From Lichtheimia corymbifera B2541 (taxonomy: Eukaryota; Mucoromycota; Mucoromycetes; Mucorales; Lichtheimiaceae): a stretch of 64,000 nt of DNA. Of this stretch, positions 22,488-32,972 are shown in pieces. The notes under the pieces were generated by a model. The model had not been told where the DNA came from. It saw only the letters and a program-made list of their open reading frames with translations, and searched no databases. The stretch covers positions 81,930-145,929 of the forward strand of contig JNEU01001101.1 of NCBI GenBank assembly GCA_000697475.1. Reading direction: 5' to 3'. Made by a program: the position numbers and the translations under genes. The first letter of the stretch is position 1. Each line of letters starts with the position of its first letter.

Positions 22488-24778
22488 ATGACGAACCAGA
22501 TGGCGTCCCGCTTCCGAGTGAAAAAACTCTCTCCCAAACACCCACTTCCTGTCTTCAAAGAGAAGCAACTACCTGACTTGGATGAAGCCAACCTTCAACG
22601 TGCCGTACCTCAAATTGAAACTGGTGTAGAAAAAGATGAAGAGGAGGAGGTAAAGTAGAGAGTGCCATGGTCTCTTGGTGGTGGTGGTGGTGGTGTGCGT
22701 GTGTGTGCTGGTTGCCCATGGGGTGCTATTTACCGCTGTGCCGCTAGTAACGATGCAAGTGTGTGTGTGTGTGTGGGAAGGAGGATGATTAAGGAGAGAT
22801 TTGGGGGGTCTTTGTGTACCCATTAACCAACTATTTTCTTACATTTTAGCATGATCTTCAAGCTGCCATCTCTGCTGCTCGTGCTGCTGTTACAACAGGT
22901 CAAGATGTCGCTCGCTATATCCCAACGCCAGATGCTTCTCGCCAGATTGATGACAAGGAATACTCCCGCGTCTACAATGTTCAATACAAACAACCCAACA
23001 GCTTGATCCGATATTCCATGACAGTCGATGAATTGATATCTTGTCGCTATGTGATGGATGAAGAAGATGTATCTTTTTTGGAACAGCACAACATGAAAAA
23101 GAAGGACCATAAGCTATCCGATGATGCTTTTGAGCATATGATGGACCTCATGGAATCAGGTGTAAGCTCTCAAATGCCACATCTCAACCTGGTAAGAAAA
23201 AAAATGTCTTGGTTCCATTGCATTCATAGCTGACAACATGTCCTTAGGATCCATCACAAACACCCGATTATGCAGAGCTACTCAAAATGATTCCAGATCT
23301 TGCACGTACATACAACTCAATTGATATTGAACCAGTAGCTGCTCATTGGCGTGCACGACGTGTAGCTGCTGGAGGCAAACCAATTATACCCGAGCTCATG
23401 TTTGAAGATTTCACCAAAGGCGATATTGATCCCTATGTATGCTTTCGACGACGTGAGACAAAGTCTGTTCGCAAAACACGACGCACAGATCAACAATCAT
23501 TGGAGAGACTACGCAAGCTGCGCACTGAAATGGAAAAGGCTCGCAATCTTTTGGAGATGGTATTACGACGTGAAAAGATCCGCAAGGAAGGCTTAGTTCA
23601 GGAACATGCCGTCTTTGACAAACGATGTGAGATTCGAGAATATCAACGTCAATTGGGCATTCGAGATGAGGAAGCCCTTATGCCGGTTCCCAAAAAGAAA
23701 CGTAAAATACCACCATCTGACACTGGCTCAAGGTAACCTTAATCACCCCCACAACCTCCTTTTGTTATTATATCGATACTTATACATCTTGAATCTAGCA
23801 CAACTATCAAGATACCACTCAATCGCCGAAAACGAGATGATGCCAACACTGAAAAATCACCCATGCAACTTGCCATCGAATCGGAGCTTGCTCGTAAAAG
23901 AGAAGAGGATGCCGACTATGAAGATGTTACCAATGTAAGTCTTTGGATGAATTATAATGATGAATCTACTCACATGGACTTTCAAAAAGTGCTCCTATCA
24001 ACCATTCCCATTGCCATTACCGCTTCATTTTTTCCAATCGCTTGTACCTGAAGAAAAGACCCAAGCACCGCGCTTTAGAAAGCGGATTGGTCGCGGTGGC
24101 CGTGTTCTTATCGATCGAATTGGCTTCAGGACACCAGATGATGTGGATGATCGTTACCGTTTTGACCCCGATGTTGTTTTTTTGGATGAAGAGATTGAGG
24201 AAATTGACGAAAATGATGACCGGTAAGGATACGGAGTTCATTTAGAGATACAAGCTGATTATTAATAATGAGCATCCATTAGCTTTGCGCCATATCATAC
24301 CACCCTGTCAAATGCTCAACTTGCTATTTTGGACAAAAACGTACCAGCAACCATGCCAGAGGTGCCCAATATGCTAAAGAATGATGCGATGGGTCGAGGG
24401 ATGGTGCCCAACAATGGTAGTGGAATGACGGCTCCTGCTGCTTCTACTCCTACTACTACGCCTACAGTGCCCATTAAACGACAAAATAGCCGATCAAGGA
24501 TGACTCCTAGAGAAGCAGCTATAGCTATGACCAATGGTATGATTGCAACACATTTATCAGCAGCGATGAATGGCGTCTCTGTTCAAATGACACGCACTGG
24601 CAACAACAGCAGTAAGCGCTCTTTCATCCAGCCTCAAAAGTAACAATGATCCTAAGCCTTTTTCTCTTTTGCAGATACGACTCCCCTGCAACAACCAACA
24701 CCTCCTCCGCACAAATCATCGGCATCACCATCACCACAACTCACCACCTTACAAACTTATACGGCTCGTATATCCTGA
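22488..24778 (+). CDS. EPL1: Enhancer of polycomb homologue, NuA4 scaffold
   Basis: Subunit of the NuA4 histone acetyltransferase (Piccolo core) that holds Esa1 and Yng2 and presents the nucleosome. Exons: 22488-22649, 22850-23191, 23248-23732, 23799-23934, 23990-24222, 24283-24611, 24675-24778; 596 aa. The EPcA region is clear: PQIETGVEKDEEEE, YIPTPDAS, YNSIDIEP, then DPYVCFRRRETKSVRKTRR and a coiled stretch RLRKLRTEMEKAR. A second conserved block, RFRKRIGRGGRVLIDR, follows (about 410-425). The last intron removes a stop, giving a Pro/Ser/Gln-rich tail ending at TGA 24776-24778. The 22488 ATG was chosen over 22380 because the segment between looks like leader and tttag precedes 22488; ATG 22500 is also possible. 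Confidence 0.93.
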
Positions 24779-24986
24779 ATTCCCCCCTCCAACCCTTCAC
24801 ACACCCTCTATTCCGTATACCTGCATGCAGTTTTACAAAAGAAACCACCCCCTTCATATTTGCATCTGTATGATTTCCACCACAAAGCATGTTTATACGT
24901 TTCCCACAACACCCCATGTGAATAAAAAGAAAAAACGCTACATAGGCATATAATGGTTGTGGTACATATAAAATACACAAGAGAAT

Positions 24987-24992
24987 TTTATT
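24987..24992 (-). terminator. Poly(A) signal, chitinase gene
   Basis: AATAAA on the minus strand starts about 10 nt after the chitinase stop codon. Confidence 0.3.
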
Positions 24993-25001
24993 GATCATGA
25001 T

Positions 25002-27068
25002 CTAGGTCATAAACTTGATGCTGTTGGCAGAAGGAGCGCTAAAGACACTGCCTTGATCGACTGAGCCAGCAATCGTAAAGACAAGTGACATGCTTTTCTT
25101 TTTGGTATTCTTGAGTTGGATCTTGACGTTGCGTCCCTTTTGTTGCACCTTGCCATTATCCACTGATGTAACCTTGATGTTTGGAGGCATGGTCATTTGT
25201 ACGACAACGGTGCTACCAAATGGCTTGGAATCCTTACGACGGGCATTGACAACAGCCTTGAATGAGTCTTCATCCGATTCCTTGACTGACAACTGGGATG
25301 TAACACGTGCAGCATTATAAGCCTTGGGAGCAGGACCAGAGATATCAGCGATGGAAGATAGGCTTTGCTTGTTACTGCAAGTATCCTTGTTACCAGATCC
25401 GCTGGTTTGAGTACAGTAAATGGAAGAGCCATCAGTGGTGCTCATGCATGAAAGACCTGCAGCACATTGTTGAACAACCCATTTGCCATGGTTGCACACA
25501 GCAAAACCCGATCCAACGCATTTGTATTGACCATCGTTGGAACACTCGTCACCATCTTGTACACAAGAAGTGTTGTCCTCTTGTCCAGAATCCTCATTGT
25601 CATCATCATCGTCACCATTGTTGTCAGTGTTGCTAGGTGAAGGTGCAGAGGTTGTCGTGGTGGTTGCTGTGCTGCTTTCAGCACCGCCATCACTAGTGCT
25701 GCTGCTGATGGGATCAGGTGTCGAACCAGTGGTTGATGGCTCAACAGTCTTATCATTGCCCGTGTCACTTGTTGAGTCGTCGTTGCCCTTGTCACCACCC
25801 GATGAAGATGACCCATCATGAACAATATCAGCCAAAGCAACAGCAAAGTTAGGAGAAGCATCCTTGTTGTTGTACGATTGTGAAGCATCTGCAAAAGACA
25901 ATCAGCCAAAGGGCCTCACACAATGACAATGCAAGTGTAACATACCCCAAACAGTGACACCACCATAGCTCGAGTACTTTGACAAATCCTTAATGATAGG
26001 CTTCAAGTCCTCAATCTTGGCATAGCCGGATCCAGCGGCTGTTGAAGAACCAGGGACACCAAGGAACACCTTAACATCCTTGTTGGGAGACTTGTTCTTG
26101 GCCCAATCATCCCATTGGTCAAAGTTGAAGCTTGATCCAGTCGTCGAGCAATAGTTGTTGTAAAACTGCACATTGACAGCATCCACACCAGCCTCACTAA
26201 TGACATCACCCAACATGGCATCAGGGAATGGGCACTAAATAAATACATGTATAAGTATGTTTATACAACATTTGACATCATCATATATTGAGATTACCTG
26301 GGGTGCAGCCGTGATGAAATAATCCTTGGAAGAGTCTTTCTTGAATAAGGTACGAAGCTCTTTGATCATTGCCTAAATACCGAATGAGTTTCCATTTATG
26401 GATTGCTTGGTATCCATGGCAACTGCTACTTACCACGTAACCTGTGGATCCACCACCTTCGATATCCAGATCGAAGCCATCTACAATGGAATCACCAAAA
26501 GGACGGGTCTTGCTATCACCACCGCCAAAAAGATCCCATAACGTCTTTGCAAACGTCTTTCCTTCATCATCGCTCTTGAAACCATAAGCACCACTGGCAC
26601 CACCCAAAGACAAGAGCACCTTTTTGCCCTTCTTTTGGCACGTTTGGATATCTAAATTTCATTATGTCAGTGGAGGAGTGTCATTGTTTGTGAGGTGTAA
26701 ACAACTTGCCTTTTCCGACTTGGTCACACTTGAGCAGATTGGTGCCATCAAAAAATGTTCCAGTGCATGCGTTGGCCAAGTTGAGAGTAGGAAGATCCCC
26801 AACATTGTAATTGGTGATAAAACCGGCAATCAATACATCCGAGCTGTCATCGCAGTATTCTGCAAGGCCTTTTTGAGCACTTTCCGAGTTTGCAGAATTC
26901 TATCATAAAGAGAGTATAAGTCATGGCTCAACACCATCACATGGTATGCTCGATACATACTTGTCCCCAGTAGGTGACAACGCCGCTTGGGAAGGATGCA
27001 GCTACAGCTTGGTGAACAAAACCAAAGAGAATGGAACCAGCCACAATAGAACTCTTGCCAAAGATCAT
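25002..27068 (-). CDS. Secreted GH18 chitinase with C-terminal binding modules
   Basis: Endochitinase of glycoside hydrolase family 18 (class III/fungal CTS1-like), acting on chitin in the wall or medium. Exons, 5' to 3': 27068-26961, 26899-26710, 26651-26434, 26372-26298, 26234-25946, 25888-25002; 588 aa. A signal peptide (about 1-20, ending in HQAVAA) precedes [18 protein letters not shown] and the catalytic motif [10 protein letters not shown] (about 157-166, proton donor Glu164) are intact, as are AAPQCPFPD and VQFYNNYC. A Ser/Thr/Asp-rich linker (about 315-400) leads to a cysteine-rich chitin-binding-like module (about 402-452) and then a roughly 110-aa beta-type domain with no family I can name. 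The second intron has a GC donor. A TATA box lies about 100 nt upstream. Confidence 0.93.
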
Positions 27069-29773
27069 CTTTACGAGAATACGCAAAGGAAGGAATGGAA
27101 TGGGAGGGAAAAAGAAATGTGATTTGTGTGTTGTAGAATAATGGGATATGCTCAGTAATCGGTCCTCTTTTATATTCGAGAGGACAATGATCCTCCCCCG
27201 TTGTCATCCGCATATCCTCTATGAGTGCGCGCTGTTTCGTTCAATGATGCGCTCTTTCTCATTCATCACCTTACTGTATTTCTGTACACCCATCGATGGC
27301 TAATGTAATGCAATCAATAATCTCAGGGATATTGAAGCACCCCGCTCGGTATGTGAAATGTGTATGGTGTCCCAAATCACCTCTTTTTTTTGTTGCCCCA
27401 ATCCCGGTACACCACAAGTATGTATAAACTTGATCGTCTCGCATGTTGTCTCCGTGTTGATGCCATTGTGATACATAAATGTGCCCTCCCCCTTGTTGGT
27501 TCATTCATCCATGACCCTTCCTTCACGTTGATAAGGGTGACCGTCATAAAACTTTTTCTGCAATTGCACTGCAGAGGGCCACAAGTATAGGCTATACTCA
27601 GTTTGAAACGAATACCATCATCACTAAGGAGTATAATCGCTGTAGGCTTTGCCGATCATGCATGTAAATGGCACGCTGGGGAGAAAATGTCTATGAACCT
27701 TTAATTGACGTCGTGTGTAACATCAAACTCTATCATGCAGGGTGAATGCAGCTTGTATTGCTGCGATATGACATTAGTAAATCATGGTAATTTTACATTT
27801 ACTACTGCAACAAGAAAACCACATGGTCCTTTTCCATTTTTCATGGATCGCCTGTGATTGATCGTCAAAAAGAAAAGGTTGCAGCAGCAACTTTAGAATA
27901 ATGGCGCCTCACAATGAAGCTCTTTCAGATAGATACATGTGGTCGGAGAAAACGTGCGTAATATACAGAGGTTGGTAGGACAACAGGGTTCTCTGTTTTC
28001 CCGTCTCCGCCTTACAAGATCGTGTCGCACTAACCCAAAGCATGTCATCTCCCTCAATAGGTTTAAACCTATGGAAAGCATGTCGTTACCCCACAAACCA
28101 CTTTTACATCCTATATAGGTTCTCACGCACAGTGACAGTCATACCATCAGAGTTTCTTATATACCGGTGCTTTTGCTTGTATGTCTTGTTCACAGCTTAG
28201 TAAAGTCATTTTGAAATTAAATGGCCAAGAAATTGAGGTTTGCCACAGGGTCGTCAGCCCTGTACAGCATCTTCGTTTACCATAATGCATTGCTGTGTTA
28301 TACCGTTCGTTGCGTAACATGAACTATGGATGCAACCTTGTATATAGGTAACCCCCAAGGATAGCAGAGTAATGATTAGATCACTCAGGGATTATTCCCA
28401 TTCCAGAGTACACGTGGTGTTACCATGGCTCAAAGCGTCCCAATCTGAACAATATGACAGGAATAACACATTTGTGTTACATTGGACAATATTGATACCA
28501 GAGTTTCGAAGTCTTTTGTATCGTACCCATGGTCTCATTTTTTGATGTGGAAGCAGCACGTTGTATCACATATAATGACATGGAATCTCATTCACTTTCC
28601 CATGTACTATGAACATAATCTAGAACGATGCTATATAGCCATAATTTGTACCCATCCATTCGCAACAATGGCTCACACAACAAAGAGCGAAAACAGTAAA
28701 TCTTCATGTTGTTAGCGATTGCACCGCCTAAACTTTCGATTAGTATGCCTGTCTATGTACATGCGTATGAACGCCATATTTGAGGCCAAACCTGCACAAT
28801 CTCAAAGTTACCTTCCACAATTCTACGCCAACAATCATCATCTGGATACCGGGATAGCACAATGATACCGTGAATAGAAAGAAAGAAACATGTATAGGAG
28901 CGTTGGAATCGTCAATTGCACCTATATGTCCATCAGCGTTGCCGGTCACCTTTCTGGATACATGTTGTTATGGAATACCATATCAAGAATCAGGAAGAAA
29001 CCTGCTGATCATGCCATGCTGGCAACTCGTATTGAATGCAGTATTAGTAGACTAAAATAGCAGGTCACGGGGTTCCTTGAAGTTGTCTTTGATCGCTTTT
29101 ACGCAACCATCTCAAAAACTGCACCGGTATGGAATGCGACTTTGATGTTCAACAAGCTGGGTCTTGGTAGCATCGTCATGCAAACAACACATCAGGCACA
29201 AATATGCATGCACATATTTATGACTGGTGTTTGCTGGCGGAATGTGCCATATGCACTAAAACTTCGATCGAACAATGTACGTTGAGAGGAGTATGGAACC
29301 TGCTGTATTCTACAACAATATGAATCATGCCCTTTCGACCAATCAGAGCCATACCATCACGGATGCAAACATGCATCATACGATTTCTCGCAGTAAGGAG
29401 AGACCTCCTTACATCAAGAACGTTACTAACATTGCATAACCCACACTTTTATCAAGGCTACCACACTAGCATTGCTTTGTTATTACTGTCTTTTTTGTGA
29501 TTGCTCCTTGGTAACCAGCAATGCTGTAGGAAGGGAAAGACAAATGGAATGATATGAACGCATATTTGGGCGGTTGCACATATCCGTACAATGTTTGATC
29601 AACCTCTTGCATGATTTACGCCACGTCTTCCATGGAAAAGCAACATGAGCGATTTCTTCCACCAACTCCCCCTTACCGCTGACATGATGCCCCTGAAAAG
29701 AGTCACTGATAAAAAGGTGCTGCAACAGCAGTGATGCTCTTCATTCCAGACAACGTTTCTTCTCAATCCAACC
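27069..29773. other. Gene-poor intergenic region
   Basis: 2.7 kb upstream of the chitinase and the small secreted protein. All open frames are short, lack family features and have no coherent splice joins. No tRNA, rRNA or long repeat was seen. The chitinase TATA box lies at its left end. Confidence 0.5.
27167..27174 (-). promoter_or_regulatory. TATA box of the chitinase gene
   Basis: TATAAAAG on the minus strand, about 100 nt upstream of the chitinase ATG at 27068. Confidence 0.55.
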
Positions 29774-30117
29774 ATGAAATTGCCCGTTGCTATTATCTGC
29801 GCAATCGTTTGTGCTGCCAGTGTTACTGTGCAAGGAGCCCAGGACCGATGCAGTGGAAAAAGCGAGCAAGATTGCATAAAGGACCCTGGTTGCCAGGAAA
29901 CCTATGGGAACCCACGAAGGGCGAATGGTGATGACTTCCACACGAGCAATGCACCTCTTAAATGTATGTTGGGGTTTGGGATCGATTTATGCCAGTGTAC
30001 TCATAATCGATAACAGGGGATTATACCGGTTGCTACGAACCCAAGCCTATGACCTTCCCTGAACCGATGGATTTTTTTGGACTGGACGATCCTTCTAAAC
30101 AGGGAGGACAACAGTAA
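29774..30117 (+). CDS. Small secreted cysteine-containing protein
   Basis: Two exons, 29774-29963 and 30017-30117, joined in phase (T|GG) to give 96 aa. The N-terminus MKLPVAIICAIVCAASVTVQG is a strong signal peptide with likely cleavage near residue 21. The mature part of about 75 aa has four cysteines (about 26, 34, 40 and 69) and ends in a hydrophilic tail (PSKQGGQQ). No family was recognised; small secreted proteins of this kind include effectors, wall proteins and inhibitors, and none of these is supported over the others. Without splicing the frame ends after CQCTHNR at 30013. The second exon is partly repeated 121 bp downstream. Confidence 0.55.
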
Positions 30118-30756
30118 TAAAAAAAGTCGATATACATAGAGGTATACCGGTTGCTACGATCAAGACGCGGACGATTTTAAAGTCGATATCAATAATGGAA
30201 ATGCAGCCAAATAAGATGCCAAGCTACATCTCTGCGGTATATCAATGTAATAAATGTCTATCTTACAATATCTCTATCACAAAAATGAACGGCTATTGAA
30301 CAAGATCTGATCACAAAAACACAGAGAGGTTTATGCTGTCGTACACAGCCTTTGTTCAAAACATAATGAGCCAATCACTTCACTTTCTCCTTTATCATCA
30401 CAGCATTGACAAGTGGATGTATGTTTACAATTCTGCATTTGCCGTATCATGTATCTATTCATAATATAATGCATCGAAATGTCCACTGGAATAACCCATC
30501 TTCATTCACAAAAGATGAGTAATACACTGCATTGCTCTAATAATAGATCCATCGATACGGGGACAAGGTGAATGGGTGATGCATAAAGACGGGATGCTCA
30601 TGGCTTGTCAAAGCATACATTCAAGTCGATGGCATCATTCTTAGTGATGAAGTTGAAGTTGAGAATAGAGACACAAGAACAAGGATCCTTTCCCACCCAT
30701 TGTATGCACTGAATCCTTCCATCCCATAACTAAGCCAATTCATATCCATATCCATA
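30118..30756. other. Intergenic with a partial copy of the preceding exon
   Basis: At 30143-30159 the 17 bases beginning tataccggttgc repeat 30022-30038 exactly and continue in an open frame (YTGCYDQDADDF...) to a TAA at 30212-30214. No in-frame acceptor joins it cleanly to exon 1. An (atatcc)n run is near 30746-30762. Nothing else was recognised. Confidence 0.45.
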
Positions 30757-31913
30757 TCCATAAGAACTCGTATGTATTGAAAACAAGTTGCTACACGTAA
30801 ATAAAGAGATGCTCTATATTACGACTGTCTGCTGTTCACGCAAGAAGGACTGCAAGGCAGGTTGCTGCAAGTAACTTGAGACAATGGAGTGAAGACCTCG
30901 CTAATGGCAACTGCTGGAATGAATGCTGTTACGATTGGTCGTGGTTGAGGATTGTACGGCGGAAGGTGTCGTGTCAAGACACGCGGGTGTTGTCGTGGGG
31001 TGCACACGCCATGCACTTGCAATTCAGTCAAAGGCAATCGGATCAAGGCAGTTGTAGGATCGACATGATGAGTTGAAGCAGCACAATCGTTTGCGGTGGT
31101 AGTTGTACTTGAATGGGGCAACAGTTGGGAAGGGGAGGGAGAAGAGTAGATAAGTGGGAGTGGAAGATCTGGAAATCAAGTAGCAGGCACAGTCAGGCAT
31201 ATCCATGCACACTCTAATTAATGCATGATCTTGAGATTGCTCTCCCCGAACCTCAAACTTTCACACAAGATTCTCTACGACATACTGATCAATTTTGTTT
31301 TAATAAAAAACCCACACTTCATTTGAAAATCTTGAATGGGAGGGTATAATGAGTGATTTGCTATGATGGACGGAAACTCCGGAACCACCCGGATACATTG
31401 AAATGCCAGTTAGTATGGATTACCTTGGGATTCCCCAACTTGAACTTGAAACTTGGTAAGAAGGTTCTCTCCTTCATGCTGATTAACTCCATTCATTTAA
31501 AAACCGTAGTGTTCATTATGATGTTTCAATGAATCGGTCGGTCCAAATATAGGAGAGACGGAACGCAAGTAGGGTGTATAGTGCACACCCCCGCGGTTGT
31601 CCATCTCCATTGTGAAACTTGGTCAGACGGTGGGCCTCAATATGCTGATCAACTTCATTCAAATAAAAATCGCAGGCTTCATAATGAAAGTCTTGAATGG
31701 CGGCGTCCGACGATGAACGGACGGGGAATATATATTATGTAGGATGCTCGGCATAACCTTGGGATTTCCCATGTAGAACGTCATACTTTCGTACAAGGTC
31801 CTTTCAGCCACGACGAGCAACTTTGCTCTATGAAAGACCCCACGTTTCATTGTAGAATTTTTAGTTATGGGCATCTTTTTGTCTTACATATGCTGTAATA
31901 AGAATGATGCCAT
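30757..31913 (+). repeat. Dispersed repeat element, copy A (4 tandem units)
   Basis: About 1.15 kb matching copy B at 62207-63957 in the same orientation. The 5' part (30757-31245) shares long blocks with 62207-62800, for example GCAACTGCTGGAATGAATGC and CGCGGGTGTTGTCGTGGGGT. The 3' part is four tandem units whose conserved cores begin near 31254, 31448, 31614 and 31781 (spacing 194, 166, 167). The last 50 bases, ending near 31913 with acatatgctgtaa...gatgcc, match the end of copy B. No terminal inverted repeats or intact transposase were seen. Strand is given by the reading direction of the protein-like units. Confidence 0.75.
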
Positions 31914-32972
31914 ATGAAAAGTTGTCTTTGCTCAATGCCAAGTAGCTAGCCTCTGATAGAGCCAAAGATGCACAGGAGCCTATTTGTGCAACACCGCTGA
32001 CTGGGTAGGATTGGAAGGATAAATGCATGATATTTTATACACTGTGAGCAACAAGTCATCAATTGGCAGATGATAGTCACTTCATCCCAGTCCCAGTCGT
32101 TGACAAATACATTGCATGTGAACAATGCTCCTGGTCTATATATTCACTTCCATGATTCAAGCAGCTTGGTCCGAGCTGATTTGGCTGGGTTACTGCCAAA
32201 GAGTATATATGTACTCGCTGTTTGGCCGTAGCTCAGTCAAATTAGCTCGAATCAAAGCAATTGAATCTTGGAATGGAATATCTGGAGCAGGAGCATTGTT
32301 CACATGCCATAGAATAGACAACTGTGCCGATTGTGAGGAAATGGCTGTTAGCTCGCAATTTATGGTGTATTATGCATAGCTATAAAGTTTCATACGTTGA
32401 CCTTCCAACCTTGCTAATGGGCTGTGTTACACAAACAAGCTTCTCTGCATCTTTGTCTCTATCAAAGCCTAGCTACATGACAATGAACAGTACTCTTTCA
32501 ATATAGTATTATGGTTACAAATAAAATAGAACAAGGCACTCAGCAACAATGGCGGCGTGCTCAGTTCTCAATGAATAATGACTCACGCCTTTGACCATTT
32601 TGAAAGACTTATGTATAAATGATGTCGAATGTTATAAGATTATGTTACTGTCGTTTATTTTCTGGATTTACAAACAAAACAAAATGATGTTGAAGGAAAG
32701 GGAAGAAAAAAGAAAAAGGAAAAAAACACAAACTCCCAAGAAGATTACTTTTTGTCGACTGGATTACTTATACAAGCTGTCAATGTCCAAGAAAGAGAGG
32801 TCAAGACAAGCGTGCATGCTATCTGAATGTGTGTGTGTGTGTGTGTGCGTTTACGTGAGTTGCTGCAAATGTGTATAACGTGCATGTGTGTGCGTTGTGG
32901 GAATGAATGTGTGTGTGCATGGAATGTAAATACGTCATCTGGATGGGATCTCTTGAGGATTGGGTATAGTTG
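31914..32972. other. Intergenic between repeat copy A and the Puf-family gene
   Basis: No gene recognised. It contains a (gt)n microsatellite at about 32829-32848 and A-rich stretches near 32690-32740. The right end is the 3' flank of the minus-strand Jsn1-like gene. Confidence 0.5.

Noticed and set aside
25442..25909. 155-codon minus-strand ORF in the chitinase region
   Set aside because: Frame shadow of the Ser/Thr/Asp-rich linker of the chitinase gene.
32225..32275. tRNA-like string (ggccgtagctcagt)
   Set aside because: The D-arm-like start is not followed by an anticodon arm, T loop or acceptor stem in register.
32829..32848. (gt)n tract as a possible regulatory element
   Set aside because: Similar short (gt)n tracts occur at many sites in the window, so it is treated as a simple microsatellite.
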